A program made the translations under genes and the position numbers. The notes below the pieces were generated by a model. That model searched no databases and was not told where the DNA came from. It saw nothing but the letters and a program-made list of their open reading frames with translations. A DNA stretch of 64,000 bases from Gari tellinella (Eukaryota > Mollusca > Bivalvia > Cardiida > Psammobiidae): contig OV277857.1 in the NCBI GenBank assembly GCA_922989275.2, forward strand, positions 9,672,001 to 9,736,000, in the 5' to 3' direction. This document shows, piece by piece, positions 32,808 to 43,100 of the stretch (its first letter is position 1; each line of letters opens with the position of its first letter).

Positions 32808-33044
32808 TTTTCCTGTGACCGTGTTTTACAGAATTAGGGCAGTTATTAACCGGAGACACCGAGACAGGATATTGGTATTAGGTAAATTGGGAAATAACGT
32901 CGTTAATTGTCAGGTTTTATCCGGTTATTGCAGTCTTTTAATCAGCGTAGATCAGAATATCCTCGCGGTATTGATTCCAGCAGTTTTGTTGCTAATTAGT
33001 AGACAAAGAAAGTACCTATATCAAGTCACAGTTACGTTGTAGCC
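32808..33044 (+). repeat. Direct repeat of ~230 bp, copy 2
   Basis: Same sequence as 31576-31800, with the conserved block GTCGTTAATTGTCAGGTTTTATCCGGTTATTGCAGT at 32891-32936. Begins just after a further core-1 remnant. Confidence 0.85.
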
Positions 33045-33379
33045 CTTTATCGCGTAGTCTGTTTCTAGTATTAAAGATATATGACCACAGTTTTGGTTTC
33101 TGTAATACATTGGAACCAGAGAATAGATATAAAACAGGTACTTAGAATGTTATCATAGATCAGCTTTATGGAAAAACATATGCGGATTGGCGTGACAAAT
33201 CCCTGTTTTAGCTTTTCCTATGTCCAAATGTACCAGTTATGTCACTGAGGCCATGTGATTTTTTCTTACCTGCCTCTTGACCCTTTGTTTCCTTTGCTTT
33301 TTTCAGATGTAAATGCATATATTCTTGGAAAATAATAAAGTGTCCGTGGTTGGAATAAAAAACGCATTTTATGCCCCTC

Positions 33380-33775
33380 CTCACGACTTATCATCTAGCT
33401 TTTGCTATGTTTGTCTGCCCTTATGTTTGTCTGTTTGGTTTGTCTGTCTGTTTACAACTTTACCTTTGCAATAAATTTGAATTTATGTGATAGAGACTTT
33501 ATATTTTGCACGTGCAGCTCTTCAGCTCGGTACAACTTGTGTCATGTCCGACAAAGATCAAGGTCATTTAGAAGTAAAATAGGCTGATTTTAACATTGTC
33601 TATAATTTGTTACTACAAGTGATGGATACTTCATATTTGGCAAGTGTTCTAAACTCGGGAATATTTTGAGCTCAGAACAAGATGGATTATGCCAGACAAG
33701 GGCCAATGTCATTAATAGGTCATGGTCAAATCAGGGGGCATAGTGTTTCACAAACACATCTTGTTTTACACTAAA
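33380..33775 (+). repeat. Dispersed repeat ending GTGTTTCACAAACACATCTTG
   Basis: It contains TGTCTGTCTGTTTACAAC, GATCAAGGTCATTTAG and AGGTCATGGTCAAATCAGGGGGCATAGTG, and ends in ACAAACACATCTTGTTTTAC. I recognise this type of GGTCAAGG-rich repeat from bivalve DNA. No coding potential is seen. Confidence 0.5.
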
Positions 33776-33879
33776 ATTGACCCGATTTACATAAATGGTA
33801 AAGGAGAGCCAACTGTGTGATCACTGCTATCTTAAGTCTTAAGAATGGCATTGGATATCTGTAACCATTCCCAGAACCG

Positions 33880-34260
33880 AGGTCTATGATTACAAAGCAT
33901 TTGAGTTGAGTCGGAGATTGTTGTCAAGCATTTAATTGGCCAATCAAATCTGACCAATCAAATGCATGAGAACTACTTCAGACTCAACTCAAAATCTTTA
34001 TAACCTTGGGGTCTGGACCCAAACTTTTGTTGTGCAGATATAAGTCAAGTCTCACTCGCCAATGTTTTCTCTCAGACAATGTAACAAGTGGAGTAATGGT
34101 GTTTGTTGTTGATGCGATTGGATCTTTGCGTGGGATATTGCTGGCGGCCAGAGATCATTCTGTAGATCTCCAATAGTGTCTGACAACTAGGAACGTGGAA
34201 GTCTGTTGATAGAGGTTGCGTATTGGAGTGTTCAGTGGCGCGGTTTTGTTTTAAGGTGCA
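33880..34260 (+). repeat. Duplicated locus, copy 1 (empty-site-like)
   Basis: This matches the sequence on both sides of the foldback element 34637-36351. 33888-34036 corresponds to 34452-34636 (family H palindrome, then CCCAAACTTTTG...GCAGATAT). 34037-34260 corresponds to 36360-36570 (GTCAAGTCTCACTCGCCAATGTTTTC ... AACTAGGAACGTGGAA). At the insertion point it reads GCAGATATAAGTCAAG without interruption. Confidence 0.85.
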
Positions 34261-34263
34261 TTG

Positions 34264-34365
34264 TACAGTGGATACTATATCTTCGTTATTATATCTCGTT
34301 TGAACGCAAACGAAACGCAAACGCGTTTTGACATAGGTAATACGTATGTTTGATGACCAAATTGA
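34264..34365 (+). mobile_element. Left fragment of a family A-related MITE
   Basis: TACAGTGGATACTATATCTTCG, then TTTGAACGCAAACGAAACGCAAACGCG and GACATAGGTAATACGTA. The same variant recurs at 36824, so it was probably part of the duplicated locus. Confidence 0.6.
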
Positions 34366-34451
34366 CATAAATTGTATACGAGAGCCGAATTGGTGACCAT
34401 TGCTCTTTTTAGAATGATATGCATACATAACACTATTCCCGGTATCAGGGT

Positions 34452-34628
34452 ACATGGTTGCAAAGCGCGAGTTAAACGAATCAGAGATTGTTCTCAAGCA
34501 TTTGGTTGGTCAGATTTGAGCTTTTGCGTAGCAAAAGCTCAAATCTGACCGATCAAATACTTGAGAACGATGTCAGACGCAATTCAAAATCTTTATAACC
34601 TTGAAGCCTGGACCCAAACTTTTGGTTC
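34452..34628. mobile_element. Family H palindrome in duplicated locus, copy 2
   Basis: GAGATTGTTCTCAAGCATTTGGTTGGTCAGATTTGAGCTTTTGC pairs with GCAAAAGCTCAAATCTGACCGATCAAATACTTGAGAACGATGTC. The flanks AATCTTTATAACCTTG match copy 1. Confidence 0.75.
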
Positions 34629-34636
34629 GCAGATAT

Positions 34637-36351
34637 CACTGGCACCAGAGTCATGGACTTATAATATGTGTGTATTTACATTTAGATGCATTTTTATTTC
34701 TTATACATACAGAGAAGAATATATATACACACACAGAGACATAATACGTCTATGAATGTGGTGTCAGTGGTTAGAACTGTATCTACCGGTAAGTAATGTA
34801 TACTATATATGAAGGCGGAAATCTTGATGTGTACGCTCTATAGTCTCTATCTACTAGATTCTGGATCTAGAACCTTTTTCCGTTCTGTTAGCAACGTCTT
34901 TTGTATGGGAATGGAAATAAAAATAAAAATAAAAATGTGAGTTGACTCTAGATATGCCTCTACATACCGGTCTGCTATTTTTTACTATAAGATCTATTAG
35001 ATATAGATTCTTGATCTATAAGATGTTCCCCCAAACGTTAGCAATGTCTATAGTATGGGATTGGAATAACAAAAAAAAAAAAAAAAAAAAAATTATAGAT
35101 CTATCACGATGAGCTTCTACCGGTCTGCTTATCTACTATTATAAGACCATGGTATGTAACCAATTCTACACCGTGTCACTTCAACCACAAGAATAACTAT
35201 CTAAAACGCATTCAATCCAAACCAAATATTTTGCAATCCATAGATAAGATATTTTTCTATCCAAAATACACTTCTTCGACGGTTGATTTGAATACGTAAC
35301 TACAAGAATCAAGATTGAAGCCGGTATTTTACCAAACAGGGATTTCCTCCACCCCCTAGCTTCCGGTTTAGACGAAATGAAAGTAAAGTTTGCGACGAGC
35401 GATTTGATTGGCTGATTGAAAAAAGAATGTATATACCGGAAAGATGTGTAAATATATATCGTTCTCATGATTTTTGGTTGAAATTGTTAATCATGCAGTT
35501 ATTAAAGTCTTGCATTAATATAAGTTCAGCACAATTGTGCACAATGTGACGCTGTAATCAGTAGTTTATTCAGTTTGACAGAAGCGCGGGAAGACGCTCG
35601 CGCGAATGACGTCAAGTGCAGAAAACGTTATTCTTTCCAAATAAACGCGTTTATACTAATACTATTATTTCATTTGCAAACCATTTGGAGGCTGATCAGA
35701 CACCAGGTAACCAGGCGTCTGACTAGGCTTCAAATTGTTTGCCATTGAGATTAAAATTAATACTAAAAAATAGTAAAAAGCTGTCATTCAATACATTTTA
35801 GTGACATGCGTTTGCGTTTTGTTTGCGTTTAAGCGGGAAAGAATAACGTATTGTCTACTGTACGGGAATACTCTCGCGTGAATTATTCAGCCAATGAAAT
35901 TTGCGCTTACAAATTCTTTAACTTGACCCGAGGTCAACCGGAAGCTAGGGGGTGGAGGAAATCCCTGTTTGGTAAAATACCGGCTTCAATCTTGATTCTT
36001 GTAGTTACGTATTCAAATCAACCGTCGAAGAAGTGTATTTTGGATAGAAAAATATCTTATCTATGGATTGCAAAAGATTTGGTTTGGATTGAATGCGTTT
36101 TAGATAGTTTTTCTTGTGGTTGAAGTGACACGGTGTAGAATTGGTTACACACCATGGTCTTATAATAATAGATAGCAGACAGGTAGATGCCAATAGTCAA
36201 CCCATATAGATCTAGATTTTTTTTTTTTTTTTTTTTTTTTTAACTTTTTTTTTTAATTTCAATGCAATTACATAGACATTGCTAACCGGTGGGGAAAATC
36301 TTTTCTACCTCTACCGATATATATTATAAGTCCACGACTCTGGTGCCAGTG
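34637..36351. mobile_element. 1.7-kb foldback element with 8-bp target duplication
   Basis: The ends CACTGGCACCAGAGTC and GACTCTGGTGCCAGTG are exact complements, continuing as TGGACTTATAATAT. GCAGATAT flanks both sides (34629-34636 and 36352-36359). The arms are unequal (about 34637-35385 and 35925-36351) because the left arm has extra diverged segments. The inner blocks 35149-35370 and 35936-36158 are nearly identical inverted copies. Poly-A (35062-35091) and poly-T (36217-36242) sit in mirror positions. A ~90-residue peptide (with GWRKSLFGKIPASILIL) is readable from both arms, but it only reflects the duplication. No transposase is seen. Likely hAT-type, non-autonomous (inference). Confidence 0.85.
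35614..35862 (+). mobile_element. Family A MITE nested in the foldback loop
   Basis: GCAGAAAACGTTATTCTTTCCAAATAAACGCG at the left and GCGTTTAAGCGGGAAAGAATAACGTATTGTCTACTGTA at the right, with a core of CTGATCAGACACCAGGTAACCAGGCGTCTGA. Both ends are slightly eroded. Confidence 0.75.
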
Positions 36352-36359
36352 GCAGATAT

Positions 36360-36570
36360 CTGTCAAGTCTCACTCGCCAATGTTTTCTTTCAGACACTGT
36401 AACAAGTAATGAGGCTGGTTGTTGATGCGATTGGATCTTTGCGTGGGATATTCCTGGCGGCCAGTGATCATTCTGTAGATCTCAAATAGTGTCTGACAAC
36501 TAGGAACGTGGAACTCTGTTGATAGAGGCTGCGTATTGGAGTGTTCGGTAGTAGCGCGGTTTTATTTTAA
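36360..36570 (+). repeat. Duplicated locus, copy 2, right part
   Basis: It continues the locus after the foldback element: CTGTCAAGTCTCACTCGCCAATGTTTTC, GATCTTTGCGTGGGATATT, TGTCTGACAACTAGGAACGTGGAA. Highly similar to 34037-34260. Confidence 0.85.
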
Positions 36571-36706
36571 CCCTTTCTTGATCAAATTATTCGGGAGATT
36601 TTTACACCTTCGCCGCTTTATTGTTGTCTGCTTCTTATTGATGTCGACAAGACGCGTTTTCAAAGTTAGATTTAAGGTTGTATGACTGAATAAATATTGA
36701 TAAGAG

Positions 36707-36777
36707 TGTCAAACAGTTTGGGTCCTTATCAGACGTCGCGATATGCGGCGTCTGATCAGGATCCAAACAGTTTGCAA
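36707..36777. repeat. Solo hairpin core 1
   Basis: GTCAAACAGTTTGGGTCCTTATCAGACGTCGCG with GCGGCGTCTGATCAGGATCCAAAC as the return arm. Confidence 0.7.
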
Positions 36778-36823
36778 ACGAGATTTTAAGAGTCATTGAG
36801 AGTGGAAGGAACAAGGTGCCTAG

Positions 36824-37005
36824 TACAGTGGAAAATACGTTTTTCTTTCCAGTTTGAACGTAAACGAAACGCAAACACGTTATGACATAGGTAATACGTA
36901 TTGTTTGATGTTAAGATTCATTTCAATCTGCATGAAACAGTCAGGAGCCTAATCAGACGCATAATTGCGCTGCGTCTTATATGGTTCTGAACTGTTTGCA
37001 ATTGG
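36824..37005 (+). mobile_element. Left part of a family A-related MITE
   Basis: TACAGTGGAAAATACG, TTTGAACGTAAACGAAACGCAAACACG, GACATAGGTAATACGTA, then a core with tip GACGCATAATTGCGCTGCGTC. The right terminus is missing. Confidence 0.6.
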
Positions 37006-39044
37006 ACCCGATCAGACGCTGCGTAACTCCAAATAAAACACATTGGATCCTAGTGAAGAGTGTTCTCGTTATTTGCAAAGGTTAATATCTGAAGAGTTCA
37101 CTTGTCCTATGCAAACAGTTCAGTCTCAGATCAGAGGGCTCTAAAAGGGCCGTCTGATTAGGGTATGCACTGCTTGTCATTTCAAAATAAATTGAAAATT
37201 AAAGCTATCCTATATTGTCAAAATTGACCTTACCTAACTCGAAACTGGAATTGTCCTTTAAAAGGTTCAGGGGCGAATGAGTTAAGTACGAACTTTCATG
37301 GAAACGACACACCAAGTATTCCCTGCCTGTCTAGACAACGAGCAATGACATATAGGCAGTGCGTCTTGTTTGATGTTAAGATTATATATCTATTAGCAAT
37401 ATTGATCTGATGACGTAAAGTATATGATACATCGAAGAGTCATTGCTTCTACATATATTCTTTTCCAGGGCTGCCATTTCTCCGGATTTCTACGGAATTT
37501 TCGGATTTTTATCTTAGCAGATTATAGCTTAAAGCAGGCTGAAAGTAAAGCAGAATGCGACTTAAGGCGTATTCTGATTTACTTTCAACCTGCTTTAACT
37601 TAAATTTTTTGTAATCATGGAAAATTTGGAAATCTTAGGATTTTTCATGATCAACTTATGGCAGCGCTGTTTTTCGATCCCAGTCTGATATTATGGCAAT
37701 GAAGCCGTGAACCAGTTCACTTTCAATGACGCCAAATGACGCCTTTTGCAAACAGTTCACGTCTGATCAGGATACATACTGTTTGAGACTTTTTTTGGAA
37801 GTTTCGTCGGTCAAACTGCCTCTAATCTAACTTTGAAACAATTTTGCATACAACAATATTGAAGCAGACGACATTATGGCGGTGAAGGGGTAAACACCTC
37901 ATGATAAATTTGCCCATGAAAGGCTTTAACCAACTCCAGTCTATGGACGAGCATACTCGTCATTTGCAGGTAAAATAGTATGCCCATGATGAGCGCACAA
38001 AATCTTGTTCTATGCAAACAGCGAAGTCCCAGATCAGAGGGTAACTAAATGAGTGTTGTGATCAGGATTTGCATTATTTGTCATTTTGCAAGAAATTGTT
38101 ATCAAAACACCACAACCCAACCCTAAAACGATTTTTTGACAATTCATTCGACATTCGTGATTTCGCGTGATGACTCAACATTTATGATGCAGTGAACAGT
38201 CACTGTGTTCTACAGTAAGTATTTCACTGACTCATTTTGCACTAAGTTTAGCTCGTTCACTGCCAACTTATCGTTTGCTGATAAATTGTCGTCTGCAATC
38301 TAATACCAATTTCATGTTTTATGGATAAAGACATCCCTTTTCATTGCAAATTGACGTGGAATAGCAAAAGGTTCAGTTTTGAAATTGTTTGACAAAGACA
38401 ACAACAACTACAATAATACTATCTTTTATTTGTCAGATCACTGCTTTTATCCCCTCCAAGGTCGGATATCGAGATAGGTTTTCAGAAAAGGGACATGTTA
38501 TTCATTGTATACAAGATTTCTACATAGATTGAACAAAATAGCTTTGTATAATTAAAGCCTACAGATAAGGAATATTTTATCAGTAAAAGAAAAATGTAAA
38601 TAAATTAAAATTAAAATTATAAGATTCCGACAGATTAGGAGGGGATCTGGTCATATCGTACCCAAACCATATCGTGCCAAAACCGTCAGTTCGTACCCAC
38701 GTACCCAAACCAAAACGTACCCTCTATCTTGGAGCATTTCGTAACCATATTATAGAATACCACAGACTAACATTACAACTATTTAGATGGCGAAAACCTG
38801 CAGAAAGAATCCCGTTTCAACCAGAAATATATATTTTTTCTTCATAAAATAAATTATATTTTTTTTGACTTGTTTGGACGTGGTAAAATTCAATTATGAA
38901 ACTACATAAACAGAAGGAGATGCCTAACTGTTTTTTCGAATGCTGATAATGAAATAAACACATGGAACCCTTGCAACGAATATACTCGTCCCTTGCACGA
39001 AGTTTACACATAAAGAGTACAGCTGCCCTATGCAAACAATGCCT
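37006..39044. other. Unassigned sequence with core fragments
   Basis: Core-1 variants lie at about 37105-37185 (AAACAGTTCAGTCTCAGATCAGAGGGC), 37745-37790 and 38015-38092. A core-2 hairpin lies at about 37522-37602 (TTAAAGCAGGCTGAAAG...CTTTCAACCTGCTTTAA). CGTACCCAAACC repeats a few times at 38655-38722. No gene is recognised. Confidence 0.45.
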
Positions 39045-39235
39045 ATCTATTACGACCACTAAGTTGTGTTTATTATTATGTGTTAATGACATGTGACTGC
39101 TTGAAAACGAGGCGACATTAAAACAGAACGATCATTTTGGGGCGTTCTGTTTGACTGCCAATTTGCTTTAAGCTGTCCCTGTTCTTTATACAACTATTTA
39201 GCCTTCTTTTAAGGGGTCATAATTAGCAAAGTATA
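39045..39235. mobile_element. Degenerate family C MITE
   Basis: TGCCTATCTATTACGACCACTAAG ... ACAGAACGATCATTTTGGGGCGTTCTGT ... TTTGCTTTAAGCTGTCC ... AAGGGGTCATAATTAGC. Both outermost ends are lost. Confidence 0.6.
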
Positions 39236-39674
39236 CATTAGCAAAAACGTGAAGACGCATTACGCGGCGTCTCATCAGGATCTGCAGTGTTTGCTATTTC
39301 ATATGAAATATACTACTTTATAGTCTGATGATAAACGCTCTAGCTTTTAGATCACCATTGTGTATCAATAATTGAATATTCCAGACAACACTAAGGGAAG
39401 GTTCATTACAGATAAAAAGGGGTTAAACATGAAATAGAAATAAGCTGGCCTGTTTCAAAGTCTGATGTAAATAATCCAAACCAGAATGTTTGTTTCCATC
39501 GTCATATCATTTGCAAAAAGTGATACACTGATACTCCTTTTCAGACGCCGGTGACTTATCAGAATTTAATGTGTAAGATATTTACATAAATGTACCGCAA
39601 TTGAAACAAAATTATACAGTTTGAAGTAGTAAAAGGTTAAACCATGTCAAAATAATTCGTCTGAATACAGAAAA

Positions 39675-39860
39675 CAACATATTACGACCACTAAAACGAA
39701 TGCTTATCGATTGTATAAAAGACAGGTGACAGTTTAAAGCAAGGTGACTGTAAAACAGAAAGCTCCTTAAGAAGCTTTCTGTTTTTCTGTCACCTTGCTT
39801 TAAGTAGTCATCTGTCGTAAAACAAAGTAATTAACACAAGTAAGTGATCGTAGAGCTTAA
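39675..39860. mobile_element. Degenerate family C MITE
   Basis: CATATTACGACCACTAAAACGAA, AGGTGACAGTTTAAAGCAAGGTGACTG, tip AGAAAGCTCCTTAAGAAGCTTTCT, CACCTTGCTTTAAGTAGTCA. The termini are eroded. Confidence 0.7.
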
Positions 39861-39980
39861 ATTCGAAACCAACACTAAATGAGTGTTTATCCGTCTCCGC
39901 TATTTGTTTCAGTTTTATTTATTTTTTTTTGTTTTTTTTCTGTTGTTGTTTTTTCATATTTTATTAGTAAAATGCTTATG

Positions 39981-40165
39981 CAGTTGAGCTGCGATATCTC
40001 GAACTCAGTTGAGTTGAGGATACCCGTGTTTCGGGGTTAAACCGTGTCCTAGCCACGCTTTGGCTCTGAAATTCGGATATGTTTCAATTCAACCGAAACA
40101 TATTTCTTGAAATATCGGTATATTCGAGCTGGGTGATTTTGAGATCACGAAGTTCAACTGTATAG
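39981..40165. mobile_element. Degenerate family F MITE
   Basis: GTTGAGCTGCGATATCTCGAACTCAG at the left and ACGAAGTTCAACTGTA at the right; inner GGTTAAACCGTGTCCTAGCCACGCTTTGG arms. It lies directly upstream of the retrotransposon. Confidence 0.6.
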
Positions 40166-43100
40166 TTCAACTATATAAATCTAGTAGATCTATTTGGTTT
40201 TTGATCAGCGATTATTTGTAACACCAAAAAGTCTCGAAATCTTCTCTACACTTAACTTAAATTACAGTATGACTTCAGTCTTACTTTTTCCATCACGTCT
40301 TATTATTCGCCTTCTTCTACTTCTTTTCTTTCTCTTTTCTTCTCTCTTTCCATGTTATCTCTCCAATCTGTTTGTAATTTGTAGTACAGGTGCTCCCGGG
40401 AAACACATTCGCCATGAGGTGGTCCAGATGGATATCTTCCTATCAATAGTGGTGCTATTTCCACATAGGTAATGACTTAAATGCATGGAGGGTATCTATT
40501 GGGCTATTTCATGGCAGATGTTCTAGTATATTTAAACGACTCCGTGTGTATCACCATTTTGAATTTTTAAAATACTGTTTTTGGATATTTGCAAATATAC
40601 GATTTTTCTTGTATAAAGGGATATGTATTTCTAAAGAAATATTGTACAATATTAGCGTTAGCATAGTTGCTATACTACTTCTTTTTGAAGCAGGCGACAT
40701 AGAAAAAAATCCGGGTCCTAACATATCTGACAACGCATCACTTTTATCTGTTCTGCATTGTAATATAAGGAGTATACGGAACAAACTGGACTTTATCAGA
40801 GATCACTTTATTGATTTTAATATACTGTGTTTCACAGAAACTCATTTAGATAACTCTGTGTCAAATGATTCATTGTTTTTATCTAACTCTTTTGACGTAC
40901 CATACAGAAAAGACAGAACAAACCATGGCGGTGGAATTCTTGTATACTTGAATAAAGACCTAGTGCACTCAAGGGTTTCTGATCTCGAGATATTCTGTGC
41001 AGAATCAATTTGGGTACAGGTTATTTTAAAAAATGAGCGTTACCTATTTGGTGTCTTTTATAGCCCTAAAACTGCTGATAGTGTCTTTTTCAATAATCTG
41101 AACCTGAACCTCGAAGCGGCCTTTGAAATTTCAAAGAATATAATTTTGCTAGGGGATCTTAATGAGGACTTGTTAAATCCATCCTTTCACAATTTAAAAG
41201 ATGTCATGTTACTTAATTCACTGCATAATGTTATTAATGTTCCAACCCGTCAAAATGCTATCCTTGATCCTATAATAACACCAACAGACACAGACAATTC
41301 AGATGCAGGCATTCTTCAAGTACCAAGCGAAATAAGTGATCACAGTGCTACATATATCATCCTACCATTTTCTTACCATGTTCAACCTTGTTTTGAAAGA
41401 ACTGTGTGGCTGTATAACAGAGCAAATTTTGAATTGTTAAATAAAAAATTAAACGATAATAACTGGGATATATTATATGATGGGTCAATACATGAGGCTT
41501 GCAATGTTTTTACAGAACTTTTTATGTCTTTTATTAAACAATGTATTCCTTCTAAACAAGTATGTGTCCGGCCTGATAATCAACCATGGTATGATTCGGA
41601 AATAAGAAAAGTGTCTAGAAAGAGAGATCGAATGAAACGAACAGCAAAATCTTCTAAAAAACAAACAGATTGGATAAAATATAAACAATTAAGAAATAAA
41701 GTTAACAATTTAAAGAAACACGCAAAAGAAATTTTTTATAACACTTTAGAAACAAATTTGACAGAATTACACTGCAATGACAAACGGGGTTTCTGGAAAA
41801 TAATAAGACATTTTGTTAAAAATAACTCTTCTTCAGCTTGCTTTCCCCCAATTCGTGAAACATTACCTAACGGACAAGAATTTTGGTTTACAACAAATGA
41901 AGAAAAAGCAGAATGTTTAAATAAGTATTTTACGTCAATCTCAAATGTTGATGATACTAATATAACTCTTCCCTTATTTCATGAAAAAACTTCTAATAGA
42001 CTTTCATTATTTAACATTAGCCAAAATGAGATAGAAGATATTATTTTAAACTTAAATGTGAACAAAGCTAGTGGACCTGACAGCATAAGTCATAAAATGT
42101 TAAAAAATTGTTCTAAATCCATATCAGTTCCACTAACTATATTATTTAACAGATCTATACAGGAAGGCATTTTTCCAGATGCTTGGAAAATTGCGCAAGT
42201 TACTCCAATTTTTAAAAAAGGGGACAAATCAACACCTTCAAATTATAGACCTGTATCACTATTAAGCTGTTGTGGAAAAATCCTAGAAAGAATTGTTTTC
42301 AAACATATGTATAATTTTCTCTTAGACAATGATTTGCTTTATAAATATCAGTCAGGGTTTTTACCAAATCACTCTACTACATATCAACTTATTGATATAT
42401 ATCATCATATCTGTCAAAGCTTTGAGCATAGTCAATATTCTTGTATGGTTTTTTGTGATATCTCAAAGGCCTTTGACAGAGTATGGCATAAGGGTTTACT
42501 TTTTAAATTAAGTGAAAATGGTATAAATCTTAACTTACTGAACTGGATTACAAGCTATTTAAATAATAGACATCAAAAAGTTACAATACAATCTGCTGAA
42601 TCTAAACTGATGCCAGTCAATGCCGGTGTTCCTCAAGGTTCCGTTTTAGGGCCTTTACTTTTTCTCATTTACGTAAATGACATAACCGATTCACTACTTA
42701 GTTTAACAAGGCTATATGCCGACGATAGCTCTCTTTATTATTCTGCAAGTAAATTAGATGATATTGAAGGCATAATCAACCATGACTTAAATAACATCAC
42801 AGTATGGGCAAAACAGTGGCTAGTTAACTTTAACCCAAATAAAACAGAAGCTATTCTATTTACACTCAAAAGGCAATCTCCTTTACCTAAACTACTCTTT
42901 GATAACACCGAAATAAATTTTGTGGACCATCATAAACATTTAGGGGTGACATTCAGTAAAAATGGTCATTGGGCTAATCACATTGACACTATTATAGAGT
43001 CAGCCTCTAAAGTTGTTAATATTATGCGTAAAGTACAATTTATACTTTCAAGGTCTGCTCTGAATCAAATATACTTGTCATATGTACGGCCAATTTTTGA

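Noticed and set aside
34072..34497. 141-codon minus-strand frame.
   Set aside because: It runs across the duplicated locus and a MITE fragment, with no domain.
35181..36123. Peptide GWRKSLFGKIPASILIL readable from both 35181-35468 (-) and 35851-36123 (+).
   Set aside because: The two frames are the two arms of one foldback element, so agreement follows from the inverted repeat and not from coding constraint.
40194..40472. Upstream 92-codon frame as a retrotransposon ORF1.
   Set aside because: It is low-complexity and hydrophobic (LLLLLFFLFSSLF), with no nucleic-acid-binding motif such as CCHC or PHD; more likely pyrimidine-rich leader sequence.
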